Assembly: GCA_027347805.1 (NCBI GenBank) | Contig: DAIEQP010000284.1 | Coordinates: forward strand, 1 to 5,663 | Length of the DNA: 5,663 nucleotides | Direction: 5' to 3' | DNA from: Ignavibacteria bacterium | GTDB lineage: Bacteria; Bacteroidota; Ignavibacteria; Ignavibacteriales; Melioribacteraceae | Shown here: one piece after another, positions 1-5,291 of the stretch | Position numbering within the stretch: the first letter of the stretch is position 1 | Layout: every line of letters starts with the position of its first letter | Program-made: the position numbers and the translations under genes | Notes under the pieces: model-generated | Told to the model about the DNA's origin: nothing | What the model saw: only the letters and a program-made list of their open reading frames with translations | The model's database searches: none

Positions 1-536
1 GTAGAATGAACCAGTCCTCTTCCTTTTAATGCAACGCCGGCCAAGACAAAAAATGATCCCGTTCCAGGTCCAAACATTCCATCATAAAAACCGATTGAAG
101 GGATAACAATATTCTGATATTTATTTCCAGATATTTTTTCCTCCCCCTCTTCAATAGCTGGACGGGGTGAAAAGAGAAAGTAAATTGCTATAATTATAAG
201 CACAACAGGAATAATAAACGATAGTAATTTTGTATCAATGAACTGCACCAGAAAAGTCCCGCAAAGTGAACCGATAAAGGCAGTTAGCATCTTATACTTA
301 ACTGCTGATATTTCTATTCTTTTCTTTTTAATCATCATAAATGTAGCGGTTCCTGAACCCATACTGCTCTGAAATTTATTGGTACCGAGGGCAAACAATG
401 GAGGAATTCCGCTCATTATAAGCGCAGGTAATGTCAACAATCCTCCTCCGCCGGCCAATGTATCTATAAACCCGGCAGTTAATGAAATCAAAAACAAGAA
501 TATTAACAGTCCAATCGTTATTTCAAAATATCCCAA
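1..536 (-). CDS. yfcA: TauE/SafE (TSUP) family membrane permease, YfcA-type, C-terminus cut by window edge
   Basis: This gene encodes an integral membrane protein of the sulfite exporter TauE/SafE family; 178 full codons are visible and the rest lies off the left edge. Three family signatures are readable: AGFIDTLAGGGG with LLTLPAL near residues 21-39, LGTNKFQSSMGSGTA near 50-64, and IGFYDGMFGPGTGSF near 148-162. Hydrophobic segments fall at about 6-24, 84-98 and 106-122, with a charged loop (EEGEEK) at about 129-134 before the second half-repeat. These match the YfcA branch. Family members export or import small organosulfur or organic anions, but the substrate of YfcA-type proteins is not established. 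There is no ATG in the open frame; I chose TTG at 536 because GGAG (546-543) stands 6 bases before it. It follows the HAD gene by 34 bases and is probably its operon partner. The family is certain, the substrate unknown. Confidence 0.9.
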   Translation of the reverse strand, partial: MGYFEITIGLLIFLFLISLTAGFIDTLAGGGGLLTLPALIMSGIPPLFALGTNKFQSSMGSGTATFMMIKKKRIEISAVKYKMLTAFIGSLCGTFLVQFIDTKLLSFIIPVVLIIIAIYFLFSPRPAIEEGEEKISGNKYQNIVIPSIGFYDGMFGPGTGSFFVLAGVALKGRGLVHS

Positions 537-542
537 ATTATT

Positions 543-546
543 CTCC
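543..546 (-). promoter_or_regulatory. Ribosome binding site (GGAG) deciding a TTG start
   Basis: On the minus strand GGAG is followed by a 6-base spacer (AATAAT) and TTG. An in-frame TAA lies not far upstream and no ATG or GTG intervenes, so this site fixes the permease start at 536. A second in-frame TTG at 548 overlaps the GGAG itself and is less likely. Confidence 0.65.
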
Positions 547-570
547 AAAACTTCGTTTTTATTTATTATT

Positions 571-1269
571 CTAACTTTTTAATAAATCTGCTATTTCAGA
601 CAGACTGCATATAGTAAATGTTTGCTCCCAGTTAGGCACATTTTCGCTTCTATTTAACAGAATAGACTTAACACCATAATTCTTTGCAAGATCAATATCT
701 TTCATCTCATTGCCAATATAAACAGCTTCATCCTTTCCAATTTGAAAATATTTCAAAATCATTTCCACTCCTTCAGAAGAAGGTTTTCTAAAGCCGGCAT
801 CGCATGAAGTAATAACCAAATCTATATATTTTATAATAAGTTCCAGATCCTTCAGCACTAAATTCTTCGGCATTCCGTATGGCACGTCTGTTAAAACGGC
901 AACTCTAATTCCAGCACTTTTCAGGTTGAGAAGAATCTTTTCGGCATTTTCATTCGGTTCAGCCCTTCTCTGAAAATAATTAAAGAATCTTTCAATTGTC
1001 CTATCCCTATAATCCTGGTTGATTCCAATTTGCTCCAGGATAGCTGAAAATATCTCTTCGGCTGTCACTTCTTCATTTCGTGGATTAATCCTTGTGTTGT
1101 ATTTCCTCAAAATGGATGAAGCAATATCAAGTTTGTTTTCATCAATAGGTATTCCGAAACCTTCAAAAACCTGTCTCAATGCCGGTTCATAATGCTCGCT
1201 CCAGTCCAGTGCTAACCCCTGATAGTTTATCAAGGTCTCACCTAAATCGAATATGGCAAGTTTTATCAT
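571..1269 (-). CDS. HAD-superfamily hydrolase (phosphatase-like)
   Basis: A cytoplasmic haloacid-dehalogenase-fold protein of 232 residues, a normal length for the phosphoglycolate/beta-phosphoglucomutase-like branch with an alpha-helical C1 cap. Motif I is FDLGETL with the nucleophile at Asp8. Motif II is VAVLTD with Thr127. Motif III is FRKPSSEG with Lys162. Motif IV is YIGNEMKDIDLAKNYG with Glu188 and Asp191 as likely magnesium ligands. The cap spans roughly residues 15-105 and is mostly helical. The second Asp of the usual DxD motif is Gly10, as in other DLGxT/V HAD proteins, so the general acid/base is altered and activity should not be assumed. AAAGGA (1282-1277) precedes the ATG by 7 bases. 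The gene starts 15 bases after the alpha/beta hydrolase ends and 34 bases before the permease, so co-transcription is likely. Substrate unknown. Confidence 0.88.
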   Translation of the reverse strand: MIKLAIFDLGETLINYQGLALDWSEHYEPALRQVFEGFGIPIDENKLDIASSILRKYNTRINPRNEEVTAEEIFSAILEQIGINQDYRDRTIERFFNYFQRRAEPNENAEKILLNLKSAGIRVAVLTDVPYGMPKNLVLKDLELIIKYIDLVITSCDAGFRKPSSEGVEMILKYFQIGKDEAVYIGNEMKDIDLAKNYGVKSILLNRSENVPNWEQTFTICSLSEIADLLKS

Positions 1270-1284
1270 TCCTGAATCCTTTAA

Positions 1285-2067
1285 TTAGTCTTTTGCATAA
1301 ATGAAATCCGATAATTTGCTGTAGAATTCCCTGGGATTTTCAGTTGTCATCGAATGACCGCTGTCTGTAATCATTATTTGAGGAATTCCCTTTAATTTTT
1401 CAAGTATAACCATCTCTTTATTTTCTTCACCATAAAAATAACTTTTCCGGCAGTTCCGCTTAAGAAATCTTTCCAATAACTGACCATTATCCGACCAATG
1501 AACAAGAGATGAGGCGCTTTTATATATAGCTACGGGGGATGATTTACTAAACTCAAGCTGACCGTGACCATTAAATTCAGCCAATTGGATGGGAAATAAT
1601 GTGTCTCTGTACTCTTCAAATGAAATCCCTGCAATTCCCCTGCTCAATAGACCACAATCCTCACTAATCATATTTCCTTCTACATTACTGTATGATTCAA
1701 CCCTTGAAAGAATACTATCATCCAGAAGCAGCCCAATAGCATTCCCCATACTGTGAGCAGCAATATGCAGTTTCCATTTGGGCAAAATATTAAGCAGTTT
1801 TGTCAGCAGTCCCGCCTGCTCTTCCATTGTATATGAAAAATCAGCAGGTTTGGAAGAGTTGCCGAATCCAGCCAGATCTACAAGCAGTAATGATTTTCCC
1901 GGAAAATATTCCGCATCAAACAGGTTTCGGAAAGATGTTGATGAGCAGGCCAGTCCATGTATAAAAAGCACCGCTTCATCTGCAAGAGGATTAAAATGAC
2001 ACTTAAAAAACAATTGAATGCCATCAATTTCCACTTTGTATTCTTTATAACCAACTTCAAGTAACAT
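1285..2067 (-). CDS. Alpha/beta-hydrolase fold protein
   Basis: A 260-residue single-domain alpha/beta hydrolase, probably cytoplasmic since no signal peptide is visible. The oxyanion-hole strand is VLFIHGLACSS (about residues 33-43). LLLVDLAGFGNSSKP (60-74) is the typical strand-plus-turn after it. The nucleophile elbow is AAHSMGNA with Ser106, and the catalytic His is His238 in DSGHSMTTENP. The acid is less clear: Glu129 (NVEGN) or Glu214/Glu215 (FYGEEN) are candidates. The cap between strands 6 and 7 (about 132-200) is poorly conserved, so the ester, amide or other substrate cannot be named. I chose ATG at 2067, preceded by AGGA (2075-2072). The longer frame would begin at TTG 2082, with no ribosome binding site in front. 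It is the first gene of the probable hydrolase-HAD-permease operon. Confidence 0.88.
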   Translation of the reverse strand: MLLEVGYKEYKVEIDGIQLFFKCHFNPLADEAVLFIHGLACSSTSFRNLFDAEYFPGKSLLLVDLAGFGNSSKPADFSYTMEEQAGLLTKLLNILPKWKLHIAAHSMGNAIGLLLDDSILSRVESYSNVEGNMISEDCGLLSRGIAGISFEEYRDTLFPIQLAEFNGHGQLEFSKSSPVAIYKSASSLVHWSDNGQLLERFLKRNCRKSYFYGEENKEMVILEKLKGIPQIMITDSGHSMTTENPREFYSKLSDFIYAKD

Positions 2068-2168
2068 TAAATCCTGCCGCAAAAAGAATTTTTTACTGAA
2101 TAGAAAATTAAGAATATAATAGGAATGAAATTGAATGATTATCGAAACAATTGAAAAGCTTTTGCAGG

Positions 2169-2786
2169 TTAATGATTGATGATTTTTCTAATCACCCACT
2201 TCTCTCCTGCTTTCTCAAGATATGTGTAGTCATACCCCATGTTAATTCCGCGCAAGTGCATTGTTCCTACAACCGCCTGCTGTTTTGTGGAACTAAATCC
2301 AACACGTGTTACCTGGAAAACACTTGTTCCGAATGAATGAGGATAATCATTACTGAATTTTATAAATCCCGTCATACCTCCGTCATTCAAGCCGCGTGTT
2401 TCCCTGTAATAACTTTTATACTTATCGAGACTGATCAGTTTAATATTCCCAGCGTTTTGGGAATATACATTTAACGAATATCTTCTTGAATTTACAGAGA
2501 GCAAATTATTTATCAGTTCGGAGGATGAGATTCCATTTGCTGCCAGCTTTTCTGCAATGCCTGCAGTTGAATCAGCATTTGTTGAATCAATTAATACATA
2601 ATGATGTGCTTTATACTTTGGAGCTTTTTGACTGCCCGGTGTTGAAATTTCTTTCTGATAATATAAACTGTCAATTACCTGTGAATAAATTTTGTATTCA
2701 TCATTTGAAAAAGAAACATTTTCATTGTTCTTAACACTGCAGGAAATAATCACTATAATTATTAATGATGATATAACAAATTTCAT
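2169..2786 (-). CDS. Small lipoprotein of unknown function
   Basis: A 205-residue protein that I do not recognise by name. The N-terminus has Lys2, a hydrophobic stretch at residues 3-14 and a lipobox IISC with Cys16. It is therefore predicted to be a lipoprotein cut before Cys16 and anchored to a membrane facing the periplasm or outside. Residues 28-46 look helical. The C-terminal part, about 139-205, alternates beta-like segments (GFIKFS, FQVTRVGFS, QQAVVGTMHL, YTYLEKAGEKWVIRKI) and ends in the G-x-W-x-I pattern common in uncharacterised Bacteroidota secreted proteins. I cannot assign a domain. The ATG at 2786 has only a distant AGG (about 10 bases away). It is separated from the hydrolase operon by 101 bases and from the esterase by the palindrome array, so it is probably a single-gene unit with its own promoter. 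Confidence 0.8.
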   Translation of the reverse strand: MKFVISSLIIIVIISCSVKNNENVSFSNDEYKIYSQVIDSLYYQKEISTPGSQKAPKYKAHHYVLIDSTNADSTAGIAEKLAANGISSSELINNLLSVNSRRYSLNVYSQNAGNIKLISLDKYKSYYRETRGLNDGGMTGFIKFSNDYPHSFGTSVFQVTRVGFSSTKQQAVVGTMHLRGINMGYDYTYLEKAGEKWVIRKIINH

Positions 2787-2851
2787 TTACAACTTACCTG
2801 ATTAATTACTTGATCATAATTGCAGTTGTAAAATAGTATTTATATAAATTA

Positions 2852-2880
2852 ATTATACTGTGGAGTTTGCAGGATCAAAA
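2852..2880 (-). promoter_or_regulatory. Possible sigma-70-like promoter for the lipoprotein gene
   Basis: On the minus strand TTTTGA (2880-2875) and a perfect TATAAT (2857-2852) are separated by 17 bases. Transcription would begin near 2845, giving a leader of about 60 bases before the ATG at 2786. The -35 half is weak and the surrounding DNA is AT-rich, so a chance match is possible. It lies just downstream (minus sense) of the palindrome array, which would place the array immediately upstream of this promoter. Confidence 0.4.
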
Positions 2881-2929
2881 AGAAAGCATTAATTCGTTTT
2901 TACCCTGTTTTCTCACTTTAACATAAAAA

Positions 2930-3191
2930 TTAGTAACAAATTCACACTAATTAGTGTGAAAATCACTCTCAGGAGTGTGAATTTTAGTCTCCGGAGAGTA
3001 AAATTTACTCTCCGGAGTGTTAAAGTCACACTCGGGAGTGTCGAAATGATACTCCCGAAAGTAAAATTTACCTTCCGGAGTGACAAAATCATACTCCTGA
3101 GTGTCAAACTCACACTCTTGAGTGGTAAAACGGCACTCCGGAGTGGCAAAACGGCACTCTCGAGTATCAAAATTCCACTTCCTTTTATCTT
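2930..3191. repeat. Array of 11 palindromic 21-bp units with exact helical phasing
   Basis: Eleven short inverted repeats have centres at 2950.5 plus multiples of 21 up to 3160.5, with no insertion or deletion in the whole run. The core consensus is ACACTCCGGAGTGT, joined by an A-rich linker of about 7 bases. Unit 1 (2941-2960) is a perfect 20-bp palindrome with an AATT centre. Unit 10 (3134-3145) is a perfect CACTCCGGAGTG. Units 5, 8, 9, 10 and 11 all have ACTC-NN-GAGT. CTC of the left arm is kept in 9 of units 2-11 and GAGT of the right arm in 8, while the two central bases vary freely. Half-units appear at each end: TTAGT at 2930-2934 and ACTTC at 3177-3181. There are no unique spacers, so this is not CRISPR. 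The array fills most of the 460-base gap between the esterase and the lipoprotein gene. Function unknown; phased binding sites or a structured transcript are possible. Confidence 0.9.
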
Positions 3192-3246
3192 GTCACTCGT
3201 CAATAATATCTATGAAATCCAGACCTATCCTGGCATTCCACTAAGA

Positions 3247-3969
3247 TTAATCGATAAGTTCTTTAAGATATTCGGGAAGCATTTCATTCCACCAGGGCCA
3301 GTCGTGCCCAACCCCCTTTTTAACATCCAATTTATGGTTAATTTCTTTTGCTGTAAGTATAGAGGAGAGATGCTGGTTTTCATCCAGAACAAAATCATTA
3401 TCCCCCGTTCCGATAATTATTTTCATTGATTTCATTTTTTCGATGTACCATGAATCATACAGATTCGGCATGTAATCAAATGGAGAATTGAAATAGCAAT
3501 TGTCATCATAAAATCCATAGATAAATTGTTTTATGTCGAACGAACCGCCCATCGAAATTATAGCATTTACAAGATTCGGATACCTGAATGCAAGATTAAC
3601 TGAATGATAACCGCCAAAACTGCATCCGCCGAGGGCAACACTTTTTGCACCTGTCTGGTATTTTGCAAAACCTATTACATCATTAAGAATCAGACTTTCA
3701 TAAGCCATATGTGTCTTTACACGGTCTGCAGGATGGATTGAAAAATTCTCCCAGCTTTCACCATCAATGCCATCCGGGCAGAAAATTGTAACCTTACCCT
3801 CATCAAGAAATTCTTTAACAGAATTAATCAATCCATGATCTTTGTTTTCAAAATATCTGCCGTGTAATGTCGGAAAGAGAATTAATGGAAAGCCGGCATA
3901 ACCGAAAACAAGCATTTCAAATTCACGGCTTAAATACTGTGAGTACCATTTATGGTAGTATTCTTTCAA
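3247..3969 (-). CDS. Putative serine esterase (alpha/beta-hydrolase fold, esterase D/Fes-like)
   Basis: A protein of about 240 residues of the putative-esterase family, lacking a signal peptide and so probably cytoplasmic. It opens with EYYHKWYSQYLSREFEMLVFG, a usual beginning for this family. Then come LILFPTLHGRYFE (about residues 29-41), IFCPDGIDGESWEN (62-75) and the nucleophile elbow GGCSFGGYHS with Ser117. The acid is Asp190 or Asp192 (GTGDNDF), and the histidine is His222 in GHDWPWW. The segment GGSFDIKQF and FNSPFDYMPNL between them is also typical. The natural substrate is not known. I chose TTG at 3969 because GGCGGG (3981-3976) lies 6 bases upstream and the family start falls there; a longer frame from TTG 4002 has no ribosome binding site. 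No terminator follows; transcription would run into the palindrome array. Confidence 0.87.
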   Translation of the reverse strand: MKEYYHKWYSQYLSREFEMLVFGYAGFPLILFPTLHGRYFENKDHGLINSVKEFLDEGKVTIFCPDGIDGESWENFSIHPADRVKTHMAYESLILNDVIGFAKYQTGAKSVALGGCSFGGYHSVNLAFRYPNLVNAIISMGGSFDIKQFIYGFYDDNCYFNSPFDYMPNLYDSWYIEKMKSMKIIIGTGDNDFVLDENQHLSSILTAKEINHKLDVKKGVGHDWPWWNEMLPEYLKELID

Positions 3970-3975
3970 AATTTT

Positions 3976-3981
3976 CCCGCC
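3976..3981 (-). promoter_or_regulatory. Ribosome binding site (GGCGGG) supporting TTG start of the esterase
   Basis: The minus strand reads GGCGGG, then AAAATT, then TTG. This purine-rich site at 6-base spacing favours the start at 3969 over the upstream TTG at 4002, which has only AT-rich sequence before it. The match to the anti-Shine-Dalgarno is imperfect. Confidence 0.45.
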
Positions 3982-4047
3982 TGAAATAAATTTCGAATTC
4001 AATATAATGAAGAGATATGTAAGATGCGTATTTGATGATTGACAGAA

Positions 4048-4140
4048 ACCAAAGTCACACTGATCGAAGCCAAAGTGTGGCGTTGGTTAGTAATTCCATC
4101 TCGACTGCGCCTGTCTGAGGGCAGACAGGCTCTAGATGAC
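4048..4140. repeat. REP-like intergenic element with two inverted repeats
   Basis: Two hairpin-forming units lie about 30 bases apart in a gene-free stretch. The first pairs CACACT (4056-4061) with AGTGTG (4074-4079) around a 12-base loop containing TCGAAG. The second pairs GCCTGTCTG (4109-4117) with CAGACAGGC (4122-4130), nine perfect base pairs around a 4-base loop, flanked by CATCTCGACTGCGC and TCTAGATGAC. The segment is visibly richer in G+C than its surroundings. From memory, the words GTCACACTGA..GAAG and CATCTCGACTGCGC resemble dispersed intergenic repeats common in bacterial genomes, which suggests a REP-type mobile element. No transposase is present here. The second hairpin lacks a following T-run, so it is not a terminator. 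Confidence 0.55.
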
Positions 4141-4151
4141 TATAGATTTAG

Positions 4152-4191
4152 AAAAATAAAAAAGCCGCTCACAGTTTATGTAAGCGGCTTT
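4152..4191 (-). terminator. Intrinsic terminator after the DHOD-like gene
   Basis: In the minus sense the stem is AAAGCCGCTTAC (4191-4180) with GTGAGCGGCTTT (4172-4161): 12 pairs including one T-G wobble, a 7-base loop, then a run TTTTTTATTTTT. It begins 24 bases beyond the stop codon of the flavoprotein gene. The left AAA would also allow weak function on the other strand. Confidence 0.9.
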
Positions 4192-4215
4192 CCAATAAAA
4201 ATAATTACTACTTTA

Positions 4216-5214
4216 TTACCAGAGCATCTTGTAGCTGTTAAGCATCTTCATATAATTTGCTCTTTCGAATGCAGCAGGTTCTGCAACTGCTTTCTGGCTC
4301 ATGCTTCCTTTCATAGTATTAATCGAATCATATTCTTTTTCTTCCATCCACATTTCAACGCCCTTTAATATTTCGCCAACTCTCTTCGGTCCTTTAACAA
4401 GAAGCTCTGAAGCTAATTGAACAACATCGGCGCCAGCCATAACAGATTTAATAACATCCATTTCATTATGAACACCGCTTGTTAATGCAAGACTAGCTTT
4501 TAACTGACCGTAAAGAATTGCAATCCATCTTAATGGCAATCTCATTTCCCAGTTTGTGCTCAATACAAGATTTGGAACAACTTCCAATTTATCCAAATCA
4601 AAATCCGGCTGATAAAAACGGTTGAACATAACAAGAGCGTCTGCGCCTGCATTATCCAAACTCTTAGCCATATTACCCATTGATGTAAAGAAAGGACTCA
4701 ATTTAACTGCAACAGGAATCTTAACATTCTTTTTGATTTCAGTTAAAACATCTGTATACATTTTTTCAATATCTGTACTGCTTACCTGAGGATTTGCAGG
4801 AACATAATAAACATTTAATTCGAGAGCATCAGCGCCTGCCTGTTCAATATTACGTGCATATTGAATCCATCCGCCAGTGCTTACACCATTCAAGCTTCCG
4901 ATGACAGGAATACTGAGAGATTTTTTAAGATTAGCAATATGATCGAGATATTGATAAGGTGTTAATTTAAATTCGTTCGGCTGAGGGAAATAATTTGTTG
5001 CTTCAGCATAGCTTTCTGCATGAAATGATAAATAATGATCCAATTCACCTGATTCATGATTAATCTGTTCTTCAAATAAAGAATAAACAACAATTGCAGC
5101 AGCGCCGGCATCTTCCATTGTTTTTACAGTATCAACATTTTGTGATAACGGAGAAGCAGAAGGAACGATAGGATTCTTTAACTTCAAGCCCATATATGTT
5201 GTTGATAAATCCAT
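4216..5214 (-). CDS. Dihydroorotate dehydrogenase-like FMN flavoprotein
   Basis: A 332-residue cytoplasmic TIM-barrel protein of the dihydroorotate dehydrogenase/dihydropyrimidine dehydrogenase fold. It opens MDLSTTYMGLKLKNPIVPSA (1-20), the usual beginning of this subgroup. FMN-site features are Asn134 in LELN, Lys171 in AVKLSPFF, the phosphate-binding SGVHN at 246-250, and VVQLASELL at 264-272. The loop after Asn134 reads VYYVPANPQ, so the N-x-S-C/S-PN catalytic loop of true PyrD enzymes, with its Cys or Ser base, is not seen. Pyrimidine synthesis is therefore unlikely. It lies 77 bases downstream of the PFOR gene; a redox role linked to ferredoxin or pyruvate metabolism is an inference. 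I chose ATG at 5214, since GGAG (5224-5221) lies 6 bases ahead of it. The upstream ATG at 5226 lacks such a site and contains that GGAG in its own codons. Confidence 0.9.
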   Translation of the reverse strand: MDLSTTYMGLKLKNPIVPSASPLSQNVDTVKTMEDAGAAAIVVYSLFEEQINHESGELDHYLSFHAESYAEATNYFPQPNEFKLTPYQYLDHIANLKKSLSIPVIGSLNGVSTGGWIQYARNIEQAGADALELNVYYVPANPQVSSTDIEKMYTDVLTEIKKNVKIPVAVKLSPFFTSMGNMAKSLDNAGADALVMFNRFYQPDFDLDKLEVVPNLVLSTNWEMRLPLRWIAILYGQLKASLALTSGVHNEMDVIKSVMAGADVVQLASELLVKGPKRVGEILKGVEMWMEEKEYDSINTMKGSMSQKAVAEPAAFERANYMKMLNSYKMLW

Positions 5215-5220
5215 TTTTAA

Positions 5221-5224
5221 CTCC
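5221..5224 (-). promoter_or_regulatory. Ribosome binding site (GGAG) deciding the DHOD-like start
   Basis: The minus strand reads ATGGAG, TTAAAA, ATG. GGAG sits 6 bases before the second ATG, so translation should begin at 5214 and not at the ATG at 5226, which adds only four residues (MELK) and has no site of its own. Confidence 0.7.
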
Positions 5225-5253
5225 ATTTATTTTTCAATTTTTTTCTGATTAAT

Positions 5254-5281
5254 TAAAAACCCCGGTGCCTATGGCATCGGG
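5254..5281 (-). terminator. Hairpin terminator between PFOR and the DHOD-like gene
   Basis: In the minus sense CCCGATGCC (5281-5273), loop ATA, GGCACCGGG (5269-5261), then GGTTTTTAATT. There are nine stem positions with one A-C mismatch. It starts 10 bases past the PFOR stop. No promoter is evident between it and the next start codon, so partial read-through may set the level of the downstream gene. Confidence 0.72.
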
Positions 5282-5291
5282 ATAAATTCAA

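Noticed and set aside
379..582. Plus-strand 67-residue frame
   Set aside because: It is the antisense shadow of the TauE/SafE permease gene, which has three clear family motifs.
2152..2161. AAAAGCTTTT palindrome as a terminator for the lipoprotein gene
   Set aside because: A perfect palindrome with no room for a loop and no G+C stem; it cannot form a stable RNA hairpin.
2151..2336. Plus-strand 61-residue frame
   Set aside because: It lies antisense to the lipoprotein gene, with no ribosome binding site and no recognisable motif.
2930..3191. CRISPR array
   Set aside because: Units are contiguous 21-bp palindromic repeats with a short A-rich linker; there are no unique 30-40 bp spacers and no cas genes nearby.
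2956..3429. Plus-strand 157-residue frame through the array
   Set aside because: It continues antisense into the well-supported esterase, and its repeat part shows no third-position bias.
4109..4130. Perfect 9-bp hairpin as an intrinsic terminator
   Set aside because: No T-run follows on either strand, and a proper terminator for the neighbouring gene is found at 4152-4191.
4216..5214. Calling the flavoprotein pyrD
   Set aside because: The catalytic loop with the Cys or Ser base is not present, and no pyrimidine gene is beside it.
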